From positions 28,136 through 92,135 of the IMG/VR virus record IMGVR_UViG_3300024999_000065: DNA of 64,000 nucleotides; one strand, 5' to 3'. Both the position numbers and the translations under genes were made by a program. This stretch comes from a virus. How positions within the stretch are numbered: position 1 is the first letter of the stretch; each line of letters opens with the position of its first letter. Shown here one piece after another: positions 35,295 through 44,591 of this stretch. The notes under the pieces were generated by a model. It had not been told where the DNA came from and did no database searches. It saw only the letters and a list, made by a program, of their open reading frames with translations.

Positions 35295-36679
35295 CTCGGA
35301 AAGTATAACATTTGACAGTTTTTGTAACTATTGTATTAGTGTACTAGCAATCTCATACACTGTATCAAAATGAAACACAATTACACAGTGTGTAACTTTA
35401 TACAACGTATATAAATAAACAATATATAATAATATACAAATACAATATATCTAACAACTCCGACCACTAAAACAGAACAACATAAAACATAATATACATA
35501 TATCTATATATTCAGATAATACAATATACTATACCAGTGTACTACCTTACTCATACACTCAAATTAATCTCCAATTCCCCACTTTACCCACTTTACATTA
35601 ATAATAGATAAATAAAATAATAAACAATACTATAAATTATCTATAAAATACATAAACATATAATAATATTATCTAAATTATCTATAATATCTATACAATA
35701 AAACTATACTAAACCAGTATACAATTAAACATACATATAATATCTACTATGTACCATACTAAAATATATAAAACTAACAACTAATAAAACTATACATGAC
35801 AGCTATTTTATTACCAGTCATGATACTAAATAAATTAACATCGTTACCAATACCACTATAGACATGATACCATTTTATATTGCTATATGTTACTCTATGT
35901 TACCACAATAATTTCTCCTTAAATAGTATCACTAAAAAAAACAATATAATATACTATATTATATTAAAATAAGTTATATGATACCTATACATATAGACCA
36001 TATACCATATCATGCTACCATTTATATCAGCATCACAATACCAGCATGTTACCAAACAATTATACAAATATATTAACCTTGTTGCTATCTCTAATCTAAC
36101 ACACATACTAACATATAATGCTTTACTGCTACCACATTAAACAAATATCATGCTATCATAAGTTACCATCAATAATGGTATCAACAAAGTATCACTCATA
36201 TAAATAAACTAATCAATTCTAACATCAACAAAATATCACCTAATACTTACCAAATTCAAATTCCCACACCTCATAAAACCAATACACCTACACGTTAAAA
36301 TAATTATACCTGCCTTAAATCCTCTCACAACGCATATAAACCCTATTGTAGTATACCTTAAATTTAAACGTAAAATAAAATCACATATACTAGCACATAC
36401 AGAATATAAAAATAAATTTATCCACTATAAAACTAAACAAATAATTATATAAACTATTCCAAAATATCACATATAAACAACTAATATAATACTTAGATAA
36501 AGTTTAATAAATCTATATAAATATTATAAACTAATTCATATCAATTTTACAATCAAATACCACATGCAAACCATAAACAACCACTAAATATATCTATAAT
36601 ATATATAAACAAATATATCTAATATCTATATTATCTACAACACCCTAACAAACAATCTAACACAATATAAAAATAATAC
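35295..36679. other. Large non-coding A/C-rich region, possible replication or partition zone
   Basis: About 1.4 kb with no supported gene. The plus strand is G-poor: in 35401-35580 I counted 6 G and 39 C. It contains the palindrome TTACACAGTGTGTAA (35381-35395), several ACCAGT and TACCA strings, one DnaA-box-like TTATCCACT near 36419, and a partial copy of the dispersed element near 36307-36345. Confidence 0.55.
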
Positions 36680-36708
36680 TGTACATTCTAACCCTATTTT
36701 GATATAAT
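36680..36708 (+). promoter_or_regulatory. Promoter of the first gene right of the parS zone
   Basis: TGTACA, 17-bp spacer, TATAAT, ahead of the gene at 36757. Confidence 0.65.
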
Positions 36709-36756
36709 AGTAGTTGAACTATACATAATTTTAAATTTTTTAAGGAGGCAGACACA

Positions 36757-37041
36757 ATGACAAGAACATACGGAACAATTAAAGAGGTCTATATTGCCGG
36801 ACAAGGTTGGGTAGCTTACAACTCACAACCACTTAATACTATGGTTATGCTAAATGTAGAATATGACGTATATAACGAAAACGGCGAAGTAGTAAGTAGT
36901 GGAACTGAGGACTTCTCTTGGGAGCGTTGGGTAAGAACACAAGGAATAAACATAAACGCTACAATGGCAATAGAAACCTTGCAAGTATTGTCTTGGTTTG
37001 CTAACATTTCGTCAACTTCAATGTCAGACACAGACTTATAG
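36757..37041 (+). CDS. Hypothetical protein, 94 aa
   Basis: Starts behind AAGGAGG. The first 70 residues are beta-rich (VYIAGQGWVAYNSQP, MLNVEYDVYNENGEVV); the end is helical. No family recognised. It opens the run of single-gene units. A minus-strand ORF overlapping its end reads plausibly near 37000-37139 but lacks a ribosome site. Confidence 0.6.
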   Translation: MTRTYGTIKEVYIAGQGWVAYNSQPLNTMVMLNVEYDVYNENGEVVSSGTEDFSWERWVRTQGININATMAIETLQVLSWFANISSTSMSDTDL

Positions 37042-37179
37042 TAACATACACAATGATTATGGTAAATGCTGTATAATTTTTCTGGACTTTTACCATTGTC
37101 TTTACACTGGTTTAATTTGGTTAATAAGGCTGTTTCCATTGTATTGGTATTTTCTGTAGTAGTAATAGAATTGTTATAA

Positions 37180-37398
37180 ATGAAACAAAATTATGTAAAT
37201 TTTACAGAAAGAGTAAGATTGGAAAATTATAAAATAGAGGTAAAAAGACTGGAAGATAAAATAAAAAAATTGTTATATTATGTAGAATCACCATTCTGTG
37301 ACACTAGAAGATATTATACAGAAAAAATTAAGGAATATAGTAAAAAAATAGAAGAATTAAAACATGTAATATCTACCATAACAGTTATAACAGATTAA
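37180..37398 (+). CDS. Coiled-coil protein, 72 aa
   Basis: Residues 15-65 are Lys/Glu/Leu-rich and form a two-part coiled coil broken by SPFCDTRRYY. There is no good ribosome site before the ATG, which lowers confidence. A hairpin terminator follows. Confidence 0.45.
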   Translation: MKQNYVNFTERVRLENYKIEVKRLEDKIKKLLYYVESPFCDTRRYYTEKIKEYSKKIEELKHVISTITVITD

Positions 37399-37413
37399 TC
37401 TTAGTCTTTTTTG

Positions 37414-37470
37414 AATGCAGGAGTGACAAAAATTAAATACGGTCAACCTGCATTTTATAAAGGATTATAA
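37414..37470 (+). terminator. Hairpin after the coiled-coil gene
   Basis: AATGCAGG/CCTGCATT with an inner TGAC/GTCA, then TTATAAAGG. Terminator-like but with a weak T tract; it may instead be a leader of the next gene. Confidence 0.5.
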
Positions 37471-37491
37471 ATAAAAAGGAGATTGATAACT

Positions 37492-37890
37492 ATGACAAAT
37501 ATTAACATCAATAACTTAAAACTGGCTCATAAAGTTTATACTGAATTAACAGATTTATACAAAACAGGTTGTAGGGAAATACCACAGTATTTTACAGTAG
37601 TTAAAAATTATGTAAACCTGCAATATCATCCAAATAAAAATAACAGTATATGGGAATTAGACGGTAAAACTTATTCAATGTACCATACATTTTCCAGCAA
37701 ATACCAGGACATTAGTTTTAACCAGTTTTTGGAAGATGTTACAATGATGATTTACCGTTTGAATGGTGGGACAGAATATAATACTATAACACTAATTGAT
37801 TTTTTGGCAAGTGAGGAATACCTTGAGATATTAGACGATTATTTACAAGGACAATCAGAAAATGGTAGAAATGAAGTATACTGGATTTAA
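37492..37890 (+). CDS. Hypothetical protein, 132 aa
   Basis: ATG at 37492 is spaced behind AAAAGGAG. The product (VYTELTDLYKTGCREIPQY, then SIWELDGKTYSMYHTF) looks like a folded alpha/beta protein without known motif. It has its own terminator at 37904-37950. Confidence 0.6.
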   Translation: MTNININNLKLAHKVYTELTDLYKTGCREIPQYFTVVKNYVNLQYHPNKNNSIWELDGKTYSMYHTFSSKYQDISFNQFLEDVTMMIYRLNGGTEYNTITLIDFLASEEYLEILDDYLQGQSENGRNEVYWI

Positions 37891-37903
37891 TTTTTTTACA
37901 TAG

Positions 37904-37950
37904 AGCAGGTTAATGTTATTTTCAAAAATTGATTTAACCTGCTTTTTATA
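37904..37950 (+). terminator. Rho-independent terminator
   Basis: A 10-bp stem AGCAGGTTAA/TTAACCTGCT followed by TTTTTATA. Confidence 0.85.
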
Positions 37951-37992
37951 AAGAGATTAACTAAACCAAACTAAATAAAGAAGGTGAAACAA

Positions 37993-38334
37993 TTGCAAAG
38001 CATACAATATATTACAAAATATACTATAACTATCAACAGAGGCACCATCACAGAAGATATACAAAAACTAGAAATCTATAAAGAAACACCTAAAATTTAC
38101 TATGTTAAATATCACCATCCGCATAAAATCCACAAAATAGAAGATATCAATGTAATAGCCTATAGTGCCTGGAATCATTATGATGGTAGTCTATCATCTT
38201 GGATTTATTTACTAGATGAATCATTAATTCCAGAATATAGGAATAAAATTTTAAATGGCTATAAAAATGGTTTATCAAACCATAAAACAGCTATTATGTT
38301 AAATTTGGAAGCAATTATTAATTATATTAAATAA
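37993..38334 (+). CDS. Hypothetical protein, 113 aa
   Basis: TTG at 37993 lies 8 nt behind AAGAAGG and is preferred to the GTG at 37984 inside that site. The product contains LEIYKETPKIYYVKYHHPHK and SLSSWIYLLDESLIPEY; no family is known to me. It is followed within 20 nt by the zinc-ribbon gene and may be co-transcribed with it. Confidence 0.55.
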   Translation: MQSIQYITKYTITINRGTITEDIQKLEIYKETPKIYYVKYHHPHKIHKIEDINVIAYSAWNHYDGSLSSWIYLLDESLIPEYRNKILNGYKNGLSNHKTAIMLNLEAIINYIK

Positions 38335-38352
38335 TAAAAGGAGTGTTATTTA

Positions 38353-38583
38353 ATGGTAAAATTAACCTGCATAGTTTGTGGAAAAGAAAACACCAGCGAC
38401 GATCTACTCTACTGCTCCAACAAATGCTACAATTTAGACGTTGCACAACCACAAAAACCAGCAACAAAATTAAAATCTAAAAAATCCAAACAACCTGCAC
38501 ATTATCCCGAACCAAACGAATTTTACACCTGCAACTGTCGCGGAGCCGGATGTCCACAATGCCAACCAAAAAAATATTTATAA
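38353..38583 (+). CDS. Double zinc-ribbon protein, 76 aa
   Basis: CIVCGKEN and YCSNKCYN form an N-terminal zinc finger; after a Lys/Pro-rich linker, CNCRGAGCPQC near the end forms a second. It may bind nucleic acid or protein. Base usage is richer in C than the left half of the window. Confidence 0.65.
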   Translation: MVKLTCIVCGKENTSDDLLYCSNKCYNLDVAQPQKPATKLKSKKSKQPAHYPEPNEFYTCNCRGAGCPQCQPKKYL

Positions 38584-38615
38584 ATTAGAGCTGAAAAGCT
38601 CTAATTTATTTTCTT
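38582..38615 (+). terminator. Rho-independent terminator
   Basis: AAATTAGAGCT-GAAA-AGCTCTAATTT, nearly perfect, then TATTTTCTTT. Confidence 0.85.
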
Positions 38616-38750
38616 TGCACGGCCAAAATTATTTTTCAAATATAATTTAAACAACTATAAAAATAATTGTATAAACATATACATAATTTAATATAAATCA
38701 AACTATTTTATATAAATTATTTTAAAAAATATAAAAATAAATATCCTAAA

Positions 38751-38786
38751 AAGAAGGTATTAAAAAAATTTTGGCGAATACTATAG
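38751..38786 (+). promoter_or_regulatory. Repeated leader element, copy 1
   Basis: AAGAAGG followed by TTGGCGAATACTATA; the same strings recur at 39913-39949. TTG GCG AAT ACT ATA could encode a short leader peptide (here MANTIVATK). Confidence 0.45.
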
Positions 38787-38825
38787 TAGCAACAAAATAA
38801 AATAAAAACAGGGAGGCAACAATAA

Positions 38826-39203
38826 ATGGCTACATATCATGTTTGGACGATGGGGAATGGTGTATACGGCAACGCAACAATATCAAAAATGGAAATCCGC
38901 GACGTACCCGGACGTCACATAGGGTACGCATATTCCAAAAAGGAAATTTCCCAGGTTATAGCTGAATTTGAAGCAGAAGAAGCTAGACAGCAGACTCCGG
39001 AATATTTAGTACCGTTGTTAAATGCCAGCCTAAAAGGATACTGGCAAGTTTGGAGAACTGGCAAAAAAGAAAAAGATTTGCTAGAATCTTTTTTGCAGGA
39101 CGGAATCGCTTCGGATCGTCCGTATACCTTACAGGAAGTGGAAGAAAAATATTACTGCATTTACAACGGCCATAATTTTACAATCAAGGAGGTGACAAAA
39201 TAA
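38826..39203 (+). CDS. Hypothetical protein, 125 aa
   Basis: ATG follows GGGAGG. The product (YHVWTMGNGVYGNATISK, GRHIGYAYSKKEISQVIAEF) is a small alpha/beta protein with no recognised motif. Its stop overlaps the next start (TAATG), so the pair is translationally coupled. GC content is higher than in flanking DNA, suggesting a separate origin. Confidence 0.6.
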   Translation: MATYHVWTMGNGVYGNATISKMEIRDVPGRHIGYAYSKKEISQVIAEFEAEEARQQTPEYLVPLLNASLKGYWQVWRTGKKEKDLLESFLQDGIASDRPYTLQEVEEKYYCIYNGHNFTIKEVTK

Positions 39204-39337
39204 TGCTAAACTGGAACGATTTAACTTTTGTATATGTAGAATTTACCAACGGCAATAAGGGCTTTACCCTTTATAACCCGCAAACTATAATTAACTTAAA
39301 TTTGCAATATCCTGGTAAATGTCAGTTTAACTACTAA
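39203..39337 (+). CDS. Small protein coupled to its neighbour, 44 aa
   Basis: ATG overlaps the previous stop. A ribosome site AAGGAGG lies at the end of the previous gene. The peptide (WNDLTFVYVEFTNGNKGF) is beta-rich; function unknown. Confidence 0.55.
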   Translation: MLNWNDLTFVYVEFTNGNKGFTLYNPQTIINLNLQYPGKCQFNY

Positions 39338-39348
39338 ATATAAATTTC

Positions 39349-39374
39349 CGGTTTTTGGTTATCCGCTAAAACCA
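39349..39374 (+). promoter_or_regulatory. Leader pseudoknot, copy 1
   Basis: CGG pairs with CCG (39349-39351, 39363-39365); in the loop TGGTT pairs with AACCA after the linker CTAA. It is 16 nt upstream of the next AGGAGG and shares its plan with elements at 46205, 53461 and 56293. Confidence 0.45.
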
Positions 39375-39405
39375 TATAATATACAAATATTAGGAGGATA
39401 CAAAA

Positions 39406-39570
39406 ATGACTAACAACACAAACTCCAATTTTTGGGTATGGATAACTGCATTGAACGAAAACAACGAACCATTTGAATTTTTGGACAAAATATCAGCAAC
39501 AAACCGCTGGCAAGCTGAAGCAAAAGCCCTAGATCAATATCGTTGGGCACAATCAGCAAAAGCAGTATAA
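39406..39570 (+). CDS. Small protein, 54 aa
   Basis: MTNNTNSNFWVWITALNENN opens a short protein with a helical Ala/Gln-rich end. The ATG follows TTAGGAGG and the leader pseudoknot. Unknown function. Confidence 0.6.
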   Translation: MTNNTNSNFWVWITALNENNEPFEFLDKISATNRWQAEAKALDQYRWAQSAKAV

Positions 39571-39601
39571 AATATAAATATATATAAATACAATTATAAC
39601 T

Positions 39602-39628
39602 TAAACCCTTCACCGGGTTTATTTTTTT
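39602..39628 (+). terminator. Rho-independent terminator
   Basis: TAAACCC-TTCACC-GGGTTTA, then TTTTTTTGCT. Confidence 0.85.
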
Positions 39629-39702
39629 GCTCATCCCTAATAATTCCCCACCTCACACAATCAATTTTAAGACCACTATAATATATTTTACCCACTTCAA
39701 CA

Positions 39703-39750
39703 CCTATAATTCCTGAAATCAACTCTCACAGCGATTATTATATAAACATA
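39703..39750 (+). repeat. Dispersed intergenic element, copy A
   Basis: CCTATAATTCCTGAAATC, then GATTATTATATAAAC exactly 24 bp from ATTCCT. It is one of four full copies (others near 42254, 43590, 45811), each 180-290 bp before a gene start. Confidence 0.65.
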
Positions 39751-39912
39751 GATATAATAACTATTCAATCAATTATCTATCAACTATTTAATAACTATCT
39801 AACAACTTTCTAACCATACCAAATACTTATACAAATATAAGCAAACTTATATATAATATCTACATTCCAACCAACAAAAAATAAAAATAAATAATTAAAA
39901 AAAATTATAAAA

Positions 39913-39949
39913 AAGAAGGATAAATTAAACCCGTTGGCGAATACTATAT
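39913..39949 (+). promoter_or_regulatory. Repeated leader element, copy 2
   Basis: AAGAAGG followed by TTGGCGAATACTATA as at 38751-38786. Here the TTG frame runs on into the amidoligase gene, so a longer N-terminus is possible. Confidence 0.45.
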
Positions 39950-39981
39950 TAATATATTTATTTTATAGGAGGTATTCAAAA

Positions 39982-41250
39982 ATGACCGAAACAACTGAAA
40001 AGATTATCCTTTGCGCTCATTGCAAACTTGATTTTACCTTATCGGAACTAACCGAGATTAATTATGACTACTATTGCCAAGAATGTATTGATGAAAATTA
40101 TACCAAGTGTAGCGAATGCAGAGAATTAACCCACAACGACGATATTAAACATGATTGTTCCGATAATGCTTACTGTGAGAGTTGTTACAACGATAATATA
40201 ATTATTTGCCACCATTGCAAAGACGCTATACATATTAATGATGCAGAGACAACTACCAACGGAGATCATTATTGTTATGATTGTTTTAATAATCATTCTA
40301 CCCGTTGCGACTGGTGTGGAGAAGTCCACCATAACGATGACATACATAGCAACGATCATAACCAGGATTTATGCGAAAATTGTTGGGAAAATGCCAGTCA
40401 TTGTGAGAATTGTGGCGAATGGCTACCAGACGATCAAATTTTTGAATATGACGGTAATACATATTGTGAGCAATGTTATAACAATATTGACAAATTTATC
40501 CATCCTTACGGACATAAACCAGATCCAATTTTTCACGGTAACACTTCAGACTTTTTGGGAGTTGAAGTTGAACTTGACGAAGGTGGTAAAAGTGAAGCCA
40601 ACGCCGAAGGATTATTAGAAATCATGAATTTTCAAACTGAGGATAAAATTTACATTAAAGAAGATGGTTCCCTGAATGATGGATTTGAAATAGTCTCTCA
40701 CCCGGCAACACTAGAGCAACACCTTACAATATTTGATTGGGAAGCACTCTTAACAGAATGTATCAATTTAGGTTATACCTCCCACGATGCAGGCACTTGT
40801 GGAATGCACGTACATATCAGCAGGGATGCATTCGGCAACACTGAAATTGAGCAGGACTTAAATATTACCAAACTTTTACTTATAACAGAAATATTCTGGG
40901 ACAAATTGGTAACATTTAGTCGCCGGGACGAAGTTCAATTATTAAGATGGGCTAAAAGATACGGATTGACTTCAGATTCGGACGAACTACTTAAAACTGC
41001 TAAACGATCCAATCGTTACCATGCAGTTAATTTAGATAATTTCCATACGGTAGAATTAAGAATTTTTCGAGGCACTCTAAATTATACAACTTTTGCAGCA
41101 ACACTTCAATTCTGTCAACTACTTCTGGATACTTGCCGAAACTATAAAATCCAAGATATTCAGCAAATAACCTGGGATAAAGTAACAGCTCATGCCAGCA
41201 AATACGAATATACAGAACTCCAAGAGTATCTCCAAAAAAGAGGTTTATAA
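39982..41250 (+). CDS. Amidoligase with N-terminal zinc-ribbon array
   Basis: The first 170 residues carry repeated C-x2-C pairs (CAHC, CQEC, CSEC, CHHC, CYDC, CDWC, CENC), a LIM-like array. The rest matches the amidoligase family with glutamine-synthetase fold: GVEVELDEGG, EDGSLNDGFEIVSHP, CGMHVHISRD and VELRIFRGTLN. Such enzymes join a carboxylate to an amine using ATP and are often paired with a class II glutamine amidotransferase, as here. In phages they are thought to modify peptides or cell-wall-linked molecules. The ATG at 39982 is behind AGGAGG. Confidence 0.85.
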   Translation: MTETTEKIILCAHCKLDFTLSELTEINYDYYCQECIDENYTKCSECRELTHNDDIKHDCSDNAYCESCYNDNIIICHHCKDAIHINDAETTTNGDHYCYDCFNNHSTRCDWCGEVHHNDDIHSNDHNQDLCENCWENASHCENCGEWLPDDQIFEYDGNTYCEQCYNNIDKFIHPYGHKPDPIFHGNTSDFLGVEVELDEGGKSEANAEGLLEIMNFQTEDKIYIKEDGSLNDGFEIVSHPATLEQHLTIFDWEALLTECINLGYTSHDAGTCGMHVHISRDAFGNTEIEQDLNITKLLLITEIFWDKLVTFSRRDEVQLLRWAKRYGLTSDSDELLKTAKRSNRYHAVNLDNFHTVELRIFRGTLNYTTFAATLQFCQLLLDTCRNYKIQDIQQITWDKVTAHASKYEYTELQEYLQKRGL

Positions 41251-41269
41251 ACACAATGTAAAAATAATT

Positions 41270-41302
41270 ATACCTGCCATAATGAGCAGGTATTTTTTAT
41301 GT
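41270..41302 (+). terminator. Rho-independent terminator
   Basis: ATACCTGC-CATAATGA-GCAGGTAT, then TTTTTAT. Confidence 0.85.
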
Positions 41303-41428
41303 TCAATTAAATTGTATCAAAATAAAAACAATTTACTTGCTAATAACATCTCACTATGCTATAATATAAATTGATCATAATTTTCTGAAAATTAACTACA
41401 ATTATAAAATAACAGGAGGGTAATAACT

Positions 41429-42056
41429 ATGTGTATAATTTTACATAAGCCAGCAAATACAGAACTCCCGGACATATCAACACTAGAAACCTGCTTCCAA
41501 AACAAACAATTCTCACGGGGCCGGATTTATGTATCAGCACGACAACCAGGTACATATTCAAAAAGGTTTTATGACGTTTAAATCCCTTATAACAGCACTT
41601 GATCAACTCCAACAAAAAATCAATATAACTAATACTAACCTAACGATCCACTTCCGCTTGGCTTCTCATGGCCGAATAACAGCAGGTAATTGTCACCCCT
41701 TCCCAGTAACAAAAAATCAAAATAAATTAAAAGCCAAATCCTGTATAACAGATCTGGCAGTAGTTCACAACGGTATAATTCCATTTACTTCCTATAACAG
41801 ATCAATATCAGACACTATTTTATTTGTCAGAGATTATCTCACAGAAATTAAAAATAATCTATTTAACCCTATAACAGCAGAGCTTATATCACATGCCACA
41901 AAAAGTAAATTTGTCATAATGTCACCTGATAATATACAATTAATAGGAGAATTTATCTTAGATGAATATGATAAATGTTATTATAGCAACGACTCATATA
42001 TTCCTTATTATGGATATTATGATAAAGAGGAAGAATATAATTATATTAATTATTAA
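41429..42056 (+). pseudogene. Class II glutamine amidotransferase, frameshifted
   Basis: MCIILHKPANTELPD at the start has the catalytic Cys2 of Ntn amidotransferases. Near 41500 the frame changes by one base: the first frame ends after ETCFQNK, and the second supplies SHGAGFMY, IHFRLASHG, GNCHPFP and LAVVHNGII, the family's ammonia-binding and strand motifs. It forms a pair with the amidoligase, supplying ammonia from glutamine. A programmed shift, a real mutation or a sequencing error are all possible. ATG follows AGGAGGG. Confidence 0.8.
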
Positions 42057-42101
42057 TACCCTTTTAAACTCAAAAACAAAAAATAACTAGGAACTAACCA
42101 A

Positions 42102-42137
42102 AATAGTATAGCCAACAAAGCTATACTATTATTTTTT
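42102..42137 (+). terminator. Rho-independent terminator
   Basis: AATAGTATAG/CTATACTATT perfect 10-bp stem, then ATTTTTTTGCTT. Confidence 0.9.
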
Positions 42138-42251
42138 TGCTTAATTCTCAAATCTCTAATCCTCAATAACAGCAGCCCACATAACACCAGCCAAAAATTC
42201 ACCCTCACAGGACGGCCAATAAGCCACATAAAAACAAATTCAGGTATATTA

Positions 42252-42300
42252 TAACCTATAATTCCTTAAAACTTATCCTATAACAATAATTAGATATAAA
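42252..42300 (+). repeat. Dispersed intergenic element, copy B
   Basis: ACCTATAATTCCTTAAAAC, then AATAATTAGATATAAA 24 bp from ATTCCT. It lies 291 bp before the DUF932 gene. Confidence 0.65.
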
Positions 42301-42551
42301 ACCTATAAAAATATAAAATACTTAGATATAATAATTATTAATACACTATAAACAAATGTAAATGCACTGTAAATTCTATACATAATAAAAAAATAAATAT
42401 TTATCAAAAACCTATTGCAATTATCTCAAATATCTGTATAATAGTATTTAGCACCAAACAACACAATAAAATAAATACATAAAGCAACGAACCATGAACG
42501 CTTGTAACAACTCTTTGAAAACTAAATATAATTTATAGGAGGTCATTTAAA

Positions 42552-43376
42552 ATGGCATTAGCAACACGTTTTGGAAGAAATAGCAACGCTCTTAGGTCGA
42601 ATATTCCTTTAGACAATTCACAATTATTCAGGATTGCACCAAGCATATTCGCTAATGAAGCTCATGAATCCAGATCGGCAAGATATACCTACATACCAAC
42701 TATTGACGTATTAGACGGATTGAAAAAAGAAGGTTTCCAGCCGTTCTTTGTAGCACAATCCCGTTCAAGAATTGAAGGAAAATCAGAATTTACCAAGCAT
42801 ATGCTCAGACTTCGCCAAACCGGAGAAATTGAAAAAGCAGAAGCAAACGAGATTATTCTTATTAATTCTCATGACGGAACTTCTTCTTACCAAATGATGG
42901 CAGGTTGTTTTCGCTTTGTCTGCCAGAACGGTATGGTCACGGGTGACATAGTGGAGGATATCAGAGTTAGACATAAAGGAAATATTGTCCATAACGTAAT
43001 AGATGCAGCTTACACCATTGTTGATGACTTTGAAACAGTGACCGAAAGTATCGACGGTATGAAATCAACATTGCTATTACCAGAAGAACAGGAAATATTT
43101 GCAGAAGCAGCTTTATCTTTGAAATATGACGAGAACGAAGCACCTATTACACCTAACCAATTATTGTCAACCAGAAGGATTGCAGACAGAAACCCCGATC
43201 TTTGGTCAAATTTCAACCGGGTACAAGAAAATATCATAAGAGGTGGCTTGAGAGGAAGAACAGCAAGCGGAAATAGAACAACAACCAGGGAAGTAAAAAG
43301 TATAGACAACAATGTTAAACTTAACAAAGCACTCTGGATACTTGCCGATGGAATGAGACAATTGAAACAAGCATAA
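42552..43376 (+). CDS. DUF932 family protein
   Basis: The 274-aa protein contains YTYIPTIDVLDGLKKEGFQP, SHDGTSSYQMMAGCFRFVCQN and WSNFNRVQENIIRGG, characteristic of DUF932, a plasmid and phage family of unknown biochemical role. The match covers almost the full length. ATG follows ATAGGAGG. It has a terminator at 43386-43434. Confidence 0.85.
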   Translation: MALATRFGRNSNALRSNIPLDNSQLFRIAPSIFANEAHESRSARYTYIPTIDVLDGLKKEGFQPFFVAQSRSRIEGKSEFTKHMLRLRQTGEIEKAEANEIILINSHDGTSSYQMMAGCFRFVCQNGMVTGDIVEDIRVRHKGNIVHNVIDAAYTIVDDFETVTESIDGMKSTLLLPEEQEIFAEAALSLKYDENEAPITPNQLLSTRRIADRNPDLWSNFNRVQENIIRGGLRGRTASGNRTTTREVKSIDNNVKLNKALWILADGMRQLKQA

Positions 43377-43385
43377 ATTAAACTT

Positions 43386-43434
43386 AAACCCTGTTTAGTA
43401 GCTTATTAAATTAAGTAAAACTAAACAGGGTTTT
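43386..43434 (+). terminator. Rho-independent terminator
   Basis: A 14-bp stem AAACCCTGTTTAGT/ACTAAACAGGGTTT with a 20-nt loop; after a short gap a run of Ts follows. Confidence 0.75.
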
Positions 43435-43582
43435 ACTATGTTTTTTTATTTGACTAATAACAGCTAATACCAGTCCAACCAGAGCAACAACAAAATAACA
43501 TAACAACCTTAAACTTATCACTCACACCACTAAATAACACCTTCCTACAAACCCCATACAACCACTTAAAACCCTTTACACA

Positions 43583-43640
43583 TACATTTACCTACAATTC
43601 CTAGAATGACTTGCTATAAAGATAATTAGATAAACCTATA
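43583..43640 (+). repeat. Dispersed intergenic element, copy C
   Basis: ACCTACAATTCCTAGAATG, then GATAATTAGATAAAC 24 bp from ATTCCT. The CCTTTACAC string upstream is also shared with copy D. Confidence 0.7.
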
Positions 43641-43849
43641 CACAAATTTATTATAACTTATTGCTTGTTTATCATAAGATACTTGGATAAAACTATATAA
43701 ATATATAATATATTGTATATAAAATGTATGTAAGTATTAAATCTAAAAAACTAACGGCCTAAACAATATAAAAATAATGCTTGCTATTAACTAATAACTA
43801 TAGTATTATATTAAATATACATATTAAATTATTTTAGGAGGTCGTAAAA

Positions 43850-44044
43850 ATGACTAAATATTATGTTGCCGATAAATCAAAACCTGGTTACGTTTGCGGA
43901 GTTATACATGATTATGTACCAATTGAATTAAGAGATACACCAGAGGAACAAGCAAGCTATAAAAATAAAAATGACGCTCAGGAATTGGCTGATGAATTAA
44001 ATATTTTAGACAATACAAATGATTATTATGTTATTGAGTTATAA
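43850..44044 (+). CDS. Hypothetical protein, 64 aa
   Basis: MTKYYVADKSKPGYVCGVIH opens a small alpha/beta protein with an acidic end. ATG follows TTAGGAGG. It is a one-gene unit closed by a terminator. Confidence 0.6.
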   Translation: MTKYYVADKSKPGYVCGVIHDYVPIELRDTPEEQASYKNKNDAQELADELNILDNTNDYYVIEL

Positions 44045-44070
44045 CCTTAGAAATTATCTAAGGTTTTTCT
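44045..44070 (+). terminator. Rho-independent terminator
   Basis: CCTTAGA/TCTAAGG then TTTTTCTTTTGTCTAA. Confidence 0.85.
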
Positions 44071-44205
44071 TTTGTCTAAATCAAATAAACAATCTAAAAA
44101 TAATAATCCCTATAAATTTTAGATAAAATTTATAGACAATTAACACCTAATATGTTATACTTATTTCACTGCAAATTAAAATAAATTTTAGGAGGGCTTT
44201 ACATA

Positions 44206-44445
44206 ATGAAAAAAGGTTACGTATTCTCTTTTTGGTATAATGGACGTTGGACTAATAACGGGATACTCGAAAATGGTATGATATATACATTTTTAGAAAG
44301 TATTAAGAATGATATTGAAATCGGTTTTAAAGCCAATGCAAGAAGAGATATAAGAATAGTAGAATTTGAATATTATAGTGGTAGACAAGGGGAAAAGATG
44401 AATAATATTAAAATTATAGAGGAATTATCTTATAAACCAGCCTAA
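44206..44445 (+). CDS. Hypothetical protein, 79 aa
   Basis: MKKGYVFSFWYNGRWTNNGI starts an alpha/beta protein with a basic centre (KANARRDIRIVEFEYY). ATG follows AGGAGGG. No known family; similar in size and layout to 44592-44897. Confidence 0.6.
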   Translation: MKKGYVFSFWYNGRWTNNGILENGMIYTFLESIKNDIEIGFKANARRDIRIVEFEYYSGRQGEKMNNIKIIEELSYKPA

Positions 44446-44462
44446 AAAGCTGGTTTTTTTAT
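44434..44462 (+). terminator. Rho-independent terminator
   Basis: AACCAGC/GCTGGTT around CTAAAAA, then a T-run ending TTATTGCTC. Confidence 0.85.
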
Positions 44463-44517
44463 TGCTCATTATCCCAATAAAAGTATTGTTTTATTAAGAT
44501 GCAATATAAATATTTTA

Positions 44518-44546
44518 TTGACATATCATTATAAATAGTGTAATAT
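44518..44546 (+). promoter_or_regulatory. Promoter
   Basis: TTGACA, 17-bp spacer, TAATAT, ahead of the gene at 44592. Confidence 0.8.
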
Positions 44547-44591
44547 ATTAAATAGATAGTAAAAATAAAATTATCTGAGGAGGTTCCCATA

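Noticed and set aside
35295-36679. A gene in the A/C-rich region
   Set aside because: No frame longer than 60 codons with a ribosome site was found; the stretch reads as non-coding.
36816-37139. Minus-strand ORF of 107 aa overlapping the 94-aa gene
   Set aside because: Part of its sequence looks plausible, but no ribosome site precedes it and the plus gene has a strong one.
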